NCBI RefSeq assembly: GCF_001514145.1 | Contig: NZ_KQ948662.1 | Span: forward strand, 368,124 to 432,123 | Source: Streptomyces canus | GTDB lineage: Bacteria; Actinomycetota; Actinomycetes; Streptomycetales; Streptomycetaceae | Reading direction: 5' to 3' | Length of the DNA stretch: 64,000 nucleotides | Shown here: positions 26,271 to 34,852 of the stretch, in pieces | Layout: every line of letters begins with the position of its first letter | Position numbering within the stretch: the first letter of the stretch is position 1 | Translations under genes and position numbers: made by a program | The notes under the pieces: generated by a model | Database searches by the model: none | The model's input: the letters and a program-made list of their open reading frames with translations, nothing else | Told to the model about the DNA's origin: nothing

Positions 26271-27929
26271 TCAGATCCAGGTGTCCAGCCACATCCTGGA
26301 GTGCCAGTCGGCGTACGGGATCGTCTCCCCGGTGTAGAGCGGCAAGAAGTAGATGAAGTTCCAGACGATGAGCAGGACGAGGGCGCCCGCGGCCACCGCG
26401 CCCTGTGTGCGCCGTCTGCGGTCCGCCCCCGGTGGCCCCAGGACCGCGCCCACCGTCATCGCCACGGCCAGGCAGAGGTAGGGCACGAAGACGACCGCGT
26501 AGAAGGAGAAGACCGTACGGTCCTGGTACAGGAACCAGGGCAGATACCCCGCGCCCACCGCGCACAGGACGGCGCCGGCCCGCCAGTCGCGGCGCAGCGC
26601 CCAGCGGAAGAGCAGGTAGAGCAGGGCGCCGCACGCCGTCCACCACAGGAGCGGTGTGCCGAGGGCGAGGACGGTCCGGGAGCAGTCGACCGACGTGGTG
26701 CAGCCGTCCTGGCCGGGTTTCGGCGACTGGTAGTCGAACAGCACGGGTCGGCCCTGGACCAGCCAACTCCAGGGGCTGGACTGGTACTTGTGCGGGGTGT
26801 GCAGCCCCACGTTGAAGTCGTACACCAGGGACTCGTAGTGCCACAGGCTGCGGAGCGGGGCGGGGATCCATGACCAGGTGCCGCCGCGGCCGTCGGCCCA
26901 GTGGCGTCCGTAGCCGTCGTCGGACAGGAACCAGCCGGTCCAGGTCGCCAGATAGGTCGCCAGCGCGACCGGGACCAGGGACAGGACCGACGGGCCGAGG
27001 TCCTTGCGCAGCACCGCCCGGTAGGGGTCACCGGCCCCGGCCACGCGGCGGGAGCCGACATCCCACAGCACCGTCAGGAGCACGAAGAAGACCAGCACGT
27101 ACAGGCCGTTCCACTTGGTGGAGGCCGCCAGCCCCAGCAGGACGCCGGCGGCGAGCCGCCAGGGACGCAGCCCGGTTCCGGTGTGGTCGGCGGTGTGCTC
27201 GTCCGGGCGCGCGCGGCCGTCCTCGCCGACCGGCAGGGCGGCCGCGAGCCGGCCCCGTGCGTGGTCCCGGTCGACCAGCAGGCAGCCGAACGCCGCCAGG
27301 ACGAAGAACATGACGACGAGGTCCAGCAGGGCGGTACGGCTCATCACCACATGGAGACCGTCCACCGCGAGGAGCGCGCCTGCCAGACAGCCCAGCAGCG
27401 TCGAACGGAACAGACGGCGTCCGATGCGGCACAGCATGAGCACCGACAGGGTGCCCAGGGCCGCCGTCGTGAAGCGCCAGCCGAACGGGGTGAGACCGAA
27501 CATCCACTCGCCGAGGGCGATCACCCACTTGCCCGTCGGCGGGTGGGCGACGAACGCCCCCGTGTCGGACAGCGAGACGACCTGGGGGTGGGCGAGGATC
27601 TGCGGATCGGCGATCTTCCGGTCCGGCCAGTTGCCCTCGTAGCCGAGGCGCAGCAGCGACCAGGCGTCCTTGGCGTAATAGGTCTCGTCGAAGACCACCG
27701 CCCGCGGCCGGCCGAGGTGCCAGAAGCGGATCGCCCCGGCCAGGACGGCGACGAGCACCGGCCCCAGCCAGTCCCAGACCGACGGCTTCGGAAAGCGCGG
27801 AACGAGACGCTCGCGGAGGTTGGTTCCCGGACGGGCCGCGTACCCGAATCGACTCAGTCGCGCCTGCCAGTCGCGGGGTGCTGTCGTCGGGCGGGTGCCG
27901 ACGACGGGGGAACGGGTCACATCGGTCAC
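26271..27929 (-). CDS. pmt: Dolichyl-phosphate-mannose-type protein mannosyltransferase (Pmt)
   Basis: A 552-residue polytopic GT39 membrane enzyme that moves mannose from polyprenyl-phosphate-mannose to exported proteins. The first extracytoplasmic loop has AVVFDETYYAKDAWSLLRLG with the catalytic Asp-Glu pair. The motif FVAHPPTGKWVIALGEWMFG and about ten hydrophobic helices follow, and the C-terminus reads IPYADWHSRMWLDTWI. GTG 27929 opens the frame; GTG 27920 is possible. Targets may include the lipoproteins and Ser/Thr/Pro-rich exported proteins in the genome, such as the one at 40549. Confidence 0.92.
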   Translation of the reverse strand: MTDVTRSPVVGTRPTTAPRDWQARLSRFGYAARPGTNLRERLVPRFPKPSVWDWLGPVLVAVLAGAIRFWHLGRPRAVVFDETYYAKDAWSLLRLGYEGNWPDRKIADPQILAHPQVVSLSDTGAFVAHPPTGKWVIALGEWMFGLTPFGWRFTTAALGTLSVLMLCRIGRRLFRSTLLGCLAGALLAVDGLHVVMSRTALLDLVVMFFVLAAFGCLLVDRDHARGRLAAALPVGEDGRARPDEHTADHTGTGLRPWRLAAGVLLGLAASTKWNGLYVLVFFVLLTVLWDVGSRRVAGAGDPYRAVLRKDLGPSVLSLVPVALATYLATWTGWFLSDDGYGRHWADGRGGTWSWIPAPLRSLWHYESLVYDFNVGLHTPHKYQSSPWSWLVQGRPVLFDYQSPKPGQDGCTTSVDCSRTVLALGTPLLWWTACGALLYLLFRWALRRDWRAGAVLCAVGAGYLPWFLYQDRTVFSFYAVVFVPYLCLAVAMTVGAVLGPPGADRRRRTQGAVAAGALVLLIVWNFIYFLPLYTGETIPYADWHSRMWLDTWI

Positions 27930-28037
27930 CGGGCAGCCTGCCCTGCCGCGGAGTCCGACCGGGGCGGTATCTCGTGCATCCGGTGAACCTACCTGTGTGA
28001 TCGTCCAGTTGTCCCCGACGAGAGGGAGAACGGCCGC

Positions 28038-28610
28038 TCACGCCTTCCGGGGACGAGCCCGTACGTGCATCCGCTCCCCCTGCGGCCCGAACAGGCTGAG
28101 GAACTCGGCCGGCCCCTCCCCCGTCGACCCGAACCAGTGCGGCACCCGGGTGTCGAACTCCGCCGCCTCGCCCGCACTCATGATCACGTCGTGCTCGCCC
28201 AGCACCACCCTCAGCCGCCCCGCCAGGACGTACAGCCACTCGTAGCCCTCGTGGGTGCGCAGCTCCGGCTCCTCCTCGCGGCGCGGCACCAGCACCTTGA
28301 ACGCCTGCAGGCCGCCGGGCTGCCGGGTGAGCGGCCAGAAGGTGCGCCCGTGCCGTTCGAGCGGTGCGGACCGCACCCGGGGATCGCCGACCGGCGGGGC
28401 GCCGACGAGTTCGTCGAGCGGCACCTGGTGGGCCTGGGCGATCGGCAGCAGCAGTTCCAGGCTGGGTTTGCGCAGGCCGGACTCCAGCCGGGAGAGCGTG
28501 CTCACGGAGATGCCCGTCGTCTCCGAGAGCGCCGCGAGGGTCACCTCCCGGTCCTTCCGCAGCCGCCTGAGCCGGGGACCCACTTCGGCGAGAACGTCGT
28601 CGGTACTCAT
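28038..28610 (-). CDS. XRE family regulator with C-terminal cupin
   Basis: A 190-residue regulator. The Cro/C1 helix-turn-helix is at about residues 8-62 (RLRRLRKDREVTLAALSETT, GISVSTLSRLESGLRKPSLE). The cupin domain is at about 95-185 (LRTHEGYEWLYVLAGRLRVV, VPHWFGSTGEGPAEFLSLFG). ATG 28610 is used. It is divergent from the thioredoxin reductase-like gene with 64 bp between them, so it most likely represses or activates that gene from the palindrome at 28618-28632. Confidence 0.9.
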   Translation of the reverse strand: MSTDDVLAEVGPRLRRLRKDREVTLAALSETTGISVSTLSRLESGLRKPSLELLLPIAQAHQVPLDELVGAPPVGDPRVRSAPLERHGRTFWPLTRQPGGLQAFKVLVPRREEEPELRTHEGYEWLYVLAGRLRVVLGEHDVIMSAGEAAEFDTRVPHWFGSTGEGPAEFLSLFGPQGERMHVRARPRKA

Positions 28611-28617
28611 ACCCGTA

Positions 28618-28632
28618 TTGCAGAATCGGCAA
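28618..28632. promoter_or_regulatory. Palindrome between XRE-cupin regulator and thioredoxin reductase genes
   Basis: TTGCAGAATCGGCAA has arms TTGC/GCAA and an inner near-symmetry (CAGAATCGG). It is the only palindrome in the 64-bp divergent spacer, so it is the natural operator. It fits the same loose TTGC-N7-GCAA pattern as the IclR sites, which shows that this pattern alone is not regulator-specific. Confidence 0.5.
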
Positions 28633-28674
28633 AGTCGTTTGTCAATCCCGCGTCCGCGGAGCGACCGTGGCGGC

Positions 28675-29610
28675 ATGACCGAGACATACGGCGAGACATA
28701 CGAAGTGATCGTGATCGGTGGCGGCGCGGCAGGCCTGTCCGCCGCCCTCGTCCTGGGCCGGGCCCGGCGTCACACCCTGGTCGTCGACGCGGGCGAACCC
28801 CGCAACACGCCCGCCGCGCACATGCAGGGCTTTCTCACCCGGGACGGCATGCCGCCCGCCGAGTTCCTGGCGATCGGGCGCGAGGAGATCAAGGGGTACG
28901 GCGTCGAGCTGGTCCGGGACCGGGTGGTCGAGGTCGCCCCCGGCTTCGCCGTGACGCTGGCGAGCGGGCGGGCGCTCAGGGCCCGTCGCCTCGTCGTCGC
29001 GACCGGCCTCAAGGACGAGCTGCCGGACGTGCCCGGCGTCGCGGCGCGCTTCGGCAAGGACGTCCTGCACTGCCCCTACTGCCACGGCTGGGAGGTCCGC
29101 GACCAGGCGTTCGGCGTCCTCGCCACGACCCCGCTCAGCGTGCACCAGGCGCTGATGGTCTCCCAGTGGTCGAAGGACGTGACCCTCTTCCTGCACACGG
29201 TCGCCGAGTCCGAGCTCTCGGACGACGATCTGCGCAGGCTGGCCGCGGCCGGTGTCGGCGTGGTGCCCGGCGAGGTCGCCGAGCTGGTCGTGACGGACGA
29301 CCGGCTCACCGCCGTACGGCTGGAGGACGGCACGACGCACGCACGCGAGGTCGTCTTCACCGCGCCCCGGGCCGTCCCGCAGAACGGCCTGCTGCAGCGG
29401 CTCGGAGCCGAGCTCCAGGAGACGCCCTTCGGCAGCTACCCCGTGGTCGACGGGAACTGGCAGACGACCGTGCCCGGTGTGTACGCCGTGGGCAACGCGG
29501 CCGGATTCGGGGAGCAGGTGATCAACGCGGCGAGCGCCGGATACCGGGCGGCGGCCACGATCAACGGGGAACTGCTGATGAGCGACCTCGACACGGCCGT
29601 AGGGGCATAG
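28675..29610 (+). CDS. Thioredoxin reductase-like NAD(P)/FAD oxidoreductase
   Basis: A 311-residue flavoprotein. The FAD motif is YEVIVIGGGAAGLSAALVLG. The redox pair is in DVLHCPYCHGWEVRDQAFGV (CxxC, here CPYC). The FAD-contacting end is GVYAVGNAAGFGEQVINAAS. The NAD(P)H-binding glycine motif is weak: GVLATTPLSVHQALMVSQW replaces the usual GGGxSA, so cofactor use may differ, as in ferredoxin- or flavin-linked homologues. It is divergent from the XRE-cupin regulator. No thioredoxin gene is nearby. Confidence 0.85.
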   Translation: MTETYGETYEVIVIGGGAAGLSAALVLGRARRHTLVVDAGEPRNTPAAHMQGFLTRDGMPPAEFLAIGREEIKGYGVELVRDRVVEVAPGFAVTLASGRALRARRLVVATGLKDELPDVPGVAARFGKDVLHCPYCHGWEVRDQAFGVLATTPLSVHQALMVSQWSKDVTLFLHTVAESELSDDDLRRLAAAGVGVVPGEVAELVVTDDRLTAVRLEDGTTHAREVVFTAPRAVPQNGLLQRLGAELQETPFGSYPVVDGNWQTTVPGVYAVGNAAGFGEQVINAASAGYRAAATINGELLMSDLDTAVGA

Positions 29611-29661
29611 TCGTCGTGCGGTCGGGGTGTGGACCCACCGCCTCCGGTGCACGATAGCTGC

Positions 29662-31200
29662 ATGCAGCTTGCCCGGCTGGCACACGTGTCCCAGGAGGTC
29701 GCCGCCACCTCGGCGCGGTCCCGGAAGATCGCGCTCCTCGCCGAACTGTTCCGGGACGCCGAGGCGGACGACGTGCCGATCGTCATCCCGTACCTGGCCG
29801 GACGGCTCCCGCAGGGCCGGCTCGGCGTCGGCTGGAAGGTGCTCGGCCGCCCGGTCGCCCCGGCCGCCGAGCCGACCCTGACCGTGCGCGAGGTGGACGC
29901 GCTGCTCAGCGAGCTGGGCAAGGTCGCGGGCGCCGGCTCGCAGGCCGAACGCGCCCGGCTGGTGGGTCAGTTGATGGGCGCGGCCACCGAGGACGAACAG
30001 CAGTTCCTGTTCGGGCTGATCAGCGGAGAGGTACGGCAGGGGGCACTGGACGCGGTCGCCACGGAGGGGCTCGCCCAGGCCACCGAGGCGCCTCCCGCCG
30101 ACGTACGCCGTGCCGTGATGCTCGCGGGCTCCCTCCAGACGGTGGCCGAGGCCCTGCTCACCGACGGCCCGCCCGCCCTGGACCGCTTCCGCCTCACCGT
30201 CGGCCGTCCGGTCCTGCCGATGCTGGCGCACAGCGCCTCCTCGGTGGCCGACGCGGTCGAGAAGCTCGGCACCTGCGCGGTCGAGGAGAAGCTGGACGGC
30301 ATCCGCGTCCAGATCCACCGGGACGGGGATGCCGTACGGCTGTACACGCGCACCCTCGACGACATCACCGACCGGTTGCCCGAGCTGACGGCTGCCGCGC
30401 TGGAGTTGAGGGGCGAACGGTTCATCCTGGACGGCGAGGTGATCGCCTTCGACGAGGACGGTCGGCCCCGTTCCTTCCAGGAGACCGCGGGCCGGGTCGG
30501 CTCCCGCGTGGACGTGACGACGGCCGCCGAGGCGGTCCCGGTCTCCCCCGTCTTCTTCGACGCGCTGTCCGTCGACGACCGCGACCTCCTCGACCTGCCC
30601 TTCGCCGAACGGCACGCGGAGCTGGCCCGGTTGGTGCCCGAGCCGATGCGGGTCCGGCGCGCGCTGGTGTCCGGGCCGCAGGACGTGGGGGCGGCCGAGG
30701 AGTTCCTCGCCGAGACCCTGAAGCGCGGCCACGAGGGCGTCGTCGTGAAGTCCCTGGACGCCCCCTACAGCGCGGGCCGGCGCGGCGCCTCCTGGCTGAA
30801 GGTCAAGCCCGTGCACACCCTCGACCTGGTGGTGCTGGCCGCCGAGTGGGGCCACGGCCGCCGTACCGGCAAGCTGTCCAACCTGCACCTCGGCGCGCGG
30901 ACGGCGGACGGCGGCTTCGCCATGCTCGGCAAGACCTTCAAGGGCATGACCGACGCGATGCTCACCTGGCAGACCGAGCGGCTCCAGGAGCTGGCCGTCG
31001 ACAGCGGCGGTTACGTGGTGACCGTACGGCCCGAACTCGTCGTCGAGATCGCCTACGACGGCCTCCAGAAATCGACCCGCTATCCGGCCGGAGTCACCCT
31101 CCGCTTCGCTCGCGTGGTCCGCTACCGCGAGGACAAGCGGCCCGAGGAGGCCGACACCGTGGAGACGCTGCTGGCCGCGCACCCCGAGGTGAGGCAGTGA
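29662..31200 (+). CDS. ATP-dependent DNA ligase (LigB type)
   Basis: A 512-residue archaeal/eukaryotic-type DNA ligase I. The N-terminal DNA-binding domain is about 1-195. The adenylation domain follows with the nucleotidyl-lysine motif CAVEEKLDGIRVQIHRDG, then FILDGEVIAF, KRGHEGVVVKSL and GASWLKVKP (motifs I, III, IV, V). The OB domain at the C-terminus has YVVTVRPELVVEIAYDGLQK and LRFARVVRYREDK. ATG 29662 starts the family sequence MQLARLAHVSQEVAATSARS. It is an accessory to the NAD-dependent LigA. Its TGA overlaps the GTG of a Nudix gene. Confidence 0.93.
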   Translation: MQLARLAHVSQEVAATSARSRKIALLAELFRDAEADDVPIVIPYLAGRLPQGRLGVGWKVLGRPVAPAAEPTLTVREVDALLSELGKVAGAGSQAERARLVGQLMGAATEDEQQFLFGLISGEVRQGALDAVATEGLAQATEAPPADVRRAVMLAGSLQTVAEALLTDGPPALDRFRLTVGRPVLPMLAHSASSVADAVEKLGTCAVEEKLDGIRVQIHRDGDAVRLYTRTLDDITDRLPELTAAALELRGERFILDGEVIAFDEDGRPRSFQETAGRVGSRVDVTTAAEAVPVSPVFFDALSVDDRDLLDLPFAERHAELARLVPEPMRVRRALVSGPQDVGAAEEFLAETLKRGHEGVVVKSLDAPYSAGRRGASWLKVKPVHTLDLVVLAAEWGHGRRTGKLSNLHLGARTADGGFAMLGKTFKGMTDAMLTWQTERLQELAVDSGGYVVTVRPELVVEIAYDGLQKSTRYPAGVTLRFARVVRYREDKRPEEADTVETLLAAHPEVRQ

Positions 31201-31658
31201 AGACGAGCGCGGGCCTGCTGTTGTTCCGGCACACCGATGAGGGCCTGGAGGTGTTGCTGGGCCATATGGGTGGCCCGTTCTTCGCCCGGCGGGACGCCGG
31301 AGCGTGGTCGGTTCCGAAGGGCGAGTACGAGCCGGACTCGGAGTCGGCCTGGGACGCGGCCCGCCGCGAGTTCCAGGAGGAGCTCGGGTTGCCGCCGCCC
31401 GACGGGGAGGCCGTACCGCTGGGTGAGGTCCGGCAGACGAACGGCAAGGTCGTCACGGCGTGGGCGATCGAGGCGGACCTCGATCCGGCCACCGTGGTTC
31501 CGGGCGTGTTCAGCATGGAGTGGCCACCGAAGTCCGGGCAGATGCGCGAGTTCCCCGAGCTGGACCGGGTGGAGTGGTTCGGCCTCGAGCGGGCCCGGAC
31601 CGTGATCGTCAAGGCGCAGGCCGCGTTTCTCGACCGGCTGGCTGAGCACTCGGCCTGA
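31197..31658 (+). CDS. Nudix hydrolase coupled to the DNA ligase gene
   Basis: A 153-residue Nudix protein. It begins VKTSAGLLLFRHTDEGLEVL, and the Nudix box appears as GEYEPDSESAWDAARREFQE followed by ELGL (RExxEE core). Proteins of this type resemble diadenosine-polyphosphate or oxidised-nucleotide hydrolases. The GTG at 31197 overlaps the ligase stop (GTGA), so the two are translated together. A plausible role is cleaning adenylated by-products or damaged nucleotides during ligation; this is inference. Confidence 0.88.
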   Translation: MKTSAGLLLFRHTDEGLEVLLGHMGGPFFARRDAGAWSVPKGEYEPDSESAWDAARREFQEELGLPPPDGEAVPLGEVRQTNGKVVTAWAIEADLDPATVVPGVFSMEWPPKSGQMREFPELDRVEWFGLERARTVIVKAQAAFLDRLAEHSA

Positions 31659-31728
31659 CGTCCACGCGTTGCGGTCGCCCCCGCCGCGCGGGAAGGTCGA
31701 AGCACACCAGCTCTTCAGGAGGTCGGTC

Positions 31729-33114
31729 ATGCCCATCGCGACGGTGAACCCGGCGAACGGCGAGACGCTCAAGACGTACGAGGCCATGGGCGAGGAGGAG
31801 ATCGAGCGCAGGCTCCAGCTCGCCGAGGCGACGTTCCGCACCTACCGCACGACGTCCTTCACGGAGCGCGCCCGTCTCCTGAACCGGGCCGCCGAGCTCC
31901 TCGACGACGGCGGGCAGGACATCGCCCGGGTCATGACCACCGAGATGGGCAAGCCGGTCAAGCAGGCCCGCGCCGAGGCCGCCAAGTGCGCCAAGGCGAT
32001 GCGCTGGTACGCCGAGCACGCGGAGTCGCTGCTGGCCGACGAGGAGCCCGCCGCGTACGACGTCAAGGACTCCGGCGCCTCCCGCGCCCTGGTCCGCTAC
32101 CGGCCGCTCGGGCCCGTGCTCGCGGTGATGCCGTGGAACTTCCCGCTGTGGCAGGTGGTCCGCTTCGCCGCGCCCGCGCTGATGGCGGGCAACGTCGGCC
32201 TGCTCAAGCACGCCTCGAACGTGCCGCAGACCGCGCTGTTCCTGGAGGACCTCTTCCATCAGGCGGGCTTCCCGGAGGGCTGCTTCCAGACGCTGCTCGT
32301 CGGGTCCGGCGCGATCGACGAGATCCTGCGCGACGAACGCGTCAAGGCGGCCACGCTCACGGGGAGTGAGCCCGCCGGGCGGGCCGTGGCGTCCACGGCC
32401 GGGAACATGGTGAAGAAGACGGTGCTGGAGCTCGGCGGCAGCGACCCGTACATCGTCATGCCGTCCGCGGACATCGACCGGGCGGCCGAGATCGCGGTGA
32501 CCGCGCGGGTGCAGAACAACGGGCAGTCCTGCATCGCCGCCAAGCGGTTCATCGTGCACACCGATGTCTACGACCGTTTCGCCGAGCGGTTCGTCGAGGG
32601 CATGAAGGCCCTCAAGGTCGGCGACCCGCTGGAGGAGGACACCGAGGTCGGGCCGCTGTCCAGCGAGCAGGGCCGGGCCGATCTGGAGGAACTCGTCGAC
32701 GACGCCAGGCGCAGCGGGGCGAGCGTGCTGTGCGGCGGGCAGCGCCCGGACGGGCCCGGCTGGTACTACCCGCCGACCGTCATCGCCGACGTCACCCGCG
32801 AGATGCGCATCCACCGCGAGGAGACGTTCGGGCCGGTGGCCACGCTGTACCGGGCGGACGGCCTCGACGAGGCGGTACTGATCGCCAACGACTCGCCGTT
32901 CGGGCTGAGTTCGAACGTGTGGACGCGGGACGAGGCCGAGGTCGACCGGTTCGTACGGGATCTGGAGGCCGGCGGGGTGTACGTCAACGGGATGACCGCC
33001 TCGCATCCGGCGTTCCCGTTCGGCGGGGTCAAGCGGTCCGGCTACGGGCGTGAGCTGTCCGGGCACGGAATCAGGGAGTTCTGCAACATCACCACGGTTT
33101 GGCACGGAGCGTGA
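31729..33114 (+). CDS. NAD(P)-dependent aldehyde / succinate-semialdehyde dehydrogenase
   Basis: A 461-residue aldehyde dehydrogenase. Key motifs are GPVLAVMPWNFPLWQVVRFA, the catalytic Glu in TVLELGGSDPYIVMPSADID, and the nucleophile Cys in NNGQSCIAAKRFIVHTDVYD. The short N-terminus and SCIAAKR resemble GabD-type enzymes that act on succinate semialdehyde. ATG 31729 has a perfect AGGAGG at 31717-31722. No GABA gene is adjacent; the aminotransferase remnant at 1830-2281 is the nearest related trace. Confidence 0.9.
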   Translation: MPIATVNPANGETLKTYEAMGEEEIERRLQLAEATFRTYRTTSFTERARLLNRAAELLDDGGQDIARVMTTEMGKPVKQARAEAAKCAKAMRWYAEHAESLLADEEPAAYDVKDSGASRALVRYRPLGPVLAVMPWNFPLWQVVRFAAPALMAGNVGLLKHASNVPQTALFLEDLFHQAGFPEGCFQTLLVGSGAIDEILRDERVKAATLTGSEPAGRAVASTAGNMVKKTVLELGGSDPYIVMPSADIDRAAEIAVTARVQNNGQSCIAAKRFIVHTDVYDRFAERFVEGMKALKVGDPLEEDTEVGPLSSEQGRADLEELVDDARRSGASVLCGGQRPDGPGWYYPPTVIADVTREMRIHREETFGPVATLYRADGLDEAVLIANDSPFGLSSNVWTRDEAEVDRFVRDLEAGGVYVNGMTASHPAFPFGGVKRSGYGRELSGHGIREFCNITTVWHGA

Positions 33115-33139
33115 CGCTTGCGCGGCTAACATCCCGGGT

Positions 33140-33376
33140 GTGAACCGCGAAGTGACTCTGCCTCTGATCGTCGATGACCGCGGGACCCTGCAGGTGACTG
33201 CCGCCGATGTGAGCAAGTTGCTCCGCAGTCTTGGCGGGCGATGGCTGCACCTGGTCGAGGCCGGGGCCGACGGGCTCGACGAGGATACGGTGGCCGCGCT
33301 GACGATCGAACTGGCCAAGCTGGCCGATCGGATCGATGTGGCCTGTATCGCGCACAGCAGCGGCAGTGCGCCGTAG
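33140..33376 (+). CDS. Small conserved Streptomyces protein (possibly DUF6213)
   Basis: A 78-residue soluble protein beginning VNREVTLPLIVDDRGTLQVT and containing LLRSLGGRWLHLVEAGADGL. GTG 33140 sits shortly after the aldehyde dehydrogenase stop. I associate it from memory with DUF6213, with moderate certainty. The function is unknown. It ends before a 13-bp-stem terminator shared with the convergent acyl-CoA dehydrogenase. Confidence 0.7.
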   Translation: MNREVTLPLIVDDRGTLQVTAADVSKLLRSLGGRWLHLVEAGADGLDEDTVAALTIELAKLADRIDVACIAHSSGSAP

Positions 33377-33400
33377 GGCTTGCTGGTTCGCTGCCGTGTG

Positions 33401-33437
33401 CGTCTTCGCCGACCCGGCGGACGAGTCGGCGAAGACG
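33401..33437. terminator. Bidirectional hairpin terminator
   Basis: CGTCTTCGCCGAC (33401-33413) and GTCGGCGAAGACG (33425-33437) form a perfect 13-bp stem with an 11-base loop between two convergent genes. Confidence 0.85.
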
Positions 33438-33453
33438 TGCCGTTCGGACTTCG

Positions 33454-34680
33454 TCAGCGGATGGACATGCCGGACAGGGTCCGGGCGATGACCAGTCGCT
33501 GGATCTCGCTCGTGCCCTCGAAGATCGTGTAGATCGCGGCGTCCCGGTGCATGCGCTCCACCGGGTACTCCCGGGTGTAGCCGTTGCCGCCCAGGATCTG
33601 GACCGCCTGTGCCGTGACCTTCTTTGCCGTCTCACTCGCGAAGAGCTTCGACATCGAGCCCTCGGCGGCGGTGAACTGCTTTCCGTTGATCGCCATCCAG
33701 GAAGCGCGCCACACGAGGAGTCGGGCCGCGTCGATGGAGGTGCGCATGTCCGCGAGCTGGAAGGCCACGCCCTGGTTGTCGATGATCGGCCGCCCGAACT
33801 GCTCACGCGTCTTGGCGTAGTCGAGGGCGACTTCGTAGGCGGCCCGGGCGGTGCCCACGGCCATGGCGCCCACGGCGGGCCGCGACGCCTCGAACGTGGC
33901 CATCGCCGCGTTCTTCACCCGCTCGCCGCCGGTCTTCGCCCGCTCCCGGGCCCGCGCGAGGCGCTGGTCCAGCTTCTCCTTGCCTCCGAGGAGGCAGGAA
34001 CCGGGCACCCGGACGTTCTCCAGCACGACCTCGGCCGTGTGCGAGGCACGGATGCCGTGCTTCTTGAACTTCTGGCCCTGGGAGAGCCCCGGCGTGTTCG
34101 GCGGCACGATGAACGACGCGTGGCCCTTGGAGCCGAGCTCGGCGTCGACGACCGCGACGACCACGTGGACGTTGGCGATACCACCGTTGGTCGCCCAGGT
34201 CTTGGTGCCGTTGAGCACCCACTCGTCCTTGGCCTCGTCGTACACGGCACGTGTACGCATGGAGGCCACGTCGGAGCCGGCGTCCGGCTCGGACGAGCAG
34301 AACGCGGCGACCTTGACATCGTTGGCGTCGCCGTACATCTGCGGGATCCAGGTACCGATCTGCTCCTCGGTACCGTTGGCGAGAACGCCCACAGCGGCGA
34401 GACCGGTGCCTACGATCGACAGGGCGATGCCCGCGTCGCCCCAGAAGAGCTCCTCCATCGCCATCGGGATACCGAGCCCGGTGGGATCGAAGTACTGCTG
34501 GGCGTAGAAGTCGAGGGAGTAGATGCCTACCTTCGCGGCCTCCTGGATGACCGGCCAGGGAGTCTCCTCACGCTCGTCCCATTCGGCGGCCGCGGGGCGG
34601 ATGACGTCGGCGGCGAAGCCGTGCAGCCAGTCCCGGACCTCCTTCTGTTCGTCGTTGAGCTCCATGGTGAACTCGGCCAT
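33454..34680 (-). CDS. Acyl-CoA dehydrogenase
   Basis: A 408-residue acyl-CoA dehydrogenase. It begins MAEFTMELNDEQKEVRDWLH and carries CSSEPDAGSDVASMRTRAVY, LNGTKTWATNGG, YAKTREQFGRPIIDNQGVAF, QILGGNGYTREYPVERMHRD and the closing IFEGTSEIQRLVIARTL. ATG 34680 follows GGAGGGG. It is divergent from a TetR gene, and two palindromes lie in the 172-bp spacer, so it is probably repressed by that TetR. The acyl substrate is unknown. Confidence 0.92.
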   Translation of the reverse strand: MAEFTMELNDEQKEVRDWLHGFAADVIRPAAAEWDEREETPWPVIQEAAKVGIYSLDFYAQQYFDPTGLGIPMAMEELFWGDAGIALSIVGTGLAAVGVLANGTEEQIGTWIPQMYGDANDVKVAAFCSSEPDAGSDVASMRTRAVYDEAKDEWVLNGTKTWATNGGIANVHVVVAVVDAELGSKGHASFIVPPNTPGLSQGQKFKKHGIRASHTAEVVLENVRVPGSCLLGGKEKLDQRLARARERAKTGGERVKNAAMATFEASRPAVGAMAVGTARAAYEVALDYAKTREQFGRPIIDNQGVAFQLADMRTSIDAARLLVWRASWMAINGKQFTAAEGSMSKLFASETAKKVTAQAVQILGGNGYTREYPVERMHRDAAIYTIFEGTSEIQRLVIARTLSGMSIR

Positions 34681-34708
34681 GTCCCCTCCAGCGGCGACGC
34701 ACGTGCAT

Positions 34709-34747
34709 GTTACTTGCGGTAACCCGAGTCTGTTACCCACGGGTAGG
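34709..34747. promoter_or_regulatory. Two palindromes in the acyl-CoA dehydrogenase/TetR spacer
   Basis: GTTACTTGCGGTAAC (34709-34723) has 5-bp arms. TTACCCACGGGTA (34733-34745) is a second palindrome, TACCC-A-CGGGTA in its core. Their centres are 23 bp apart, close to two helical turns, which suits cooperative TetR dimers on the acyl-CoA dehydrogenase promoter. Confidence 0.6.
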
Positions 34748-34852
34748 AAAAGTCAACTCCCGATGACCAGTCAGCAGCCTGTTCGATGCCTGTCGCCTGC
34801 CGGGTGTTAGTTTGCGCAGGCGTTACCGATTCAGTACGGGTGGGGAGAGCTC

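Noticed and set aside
28642..31182. 846-codon open frame on the minus strand
   Set aside because: Antisense to the thioredoxin reductase-like and LigB genes; no family motifs.
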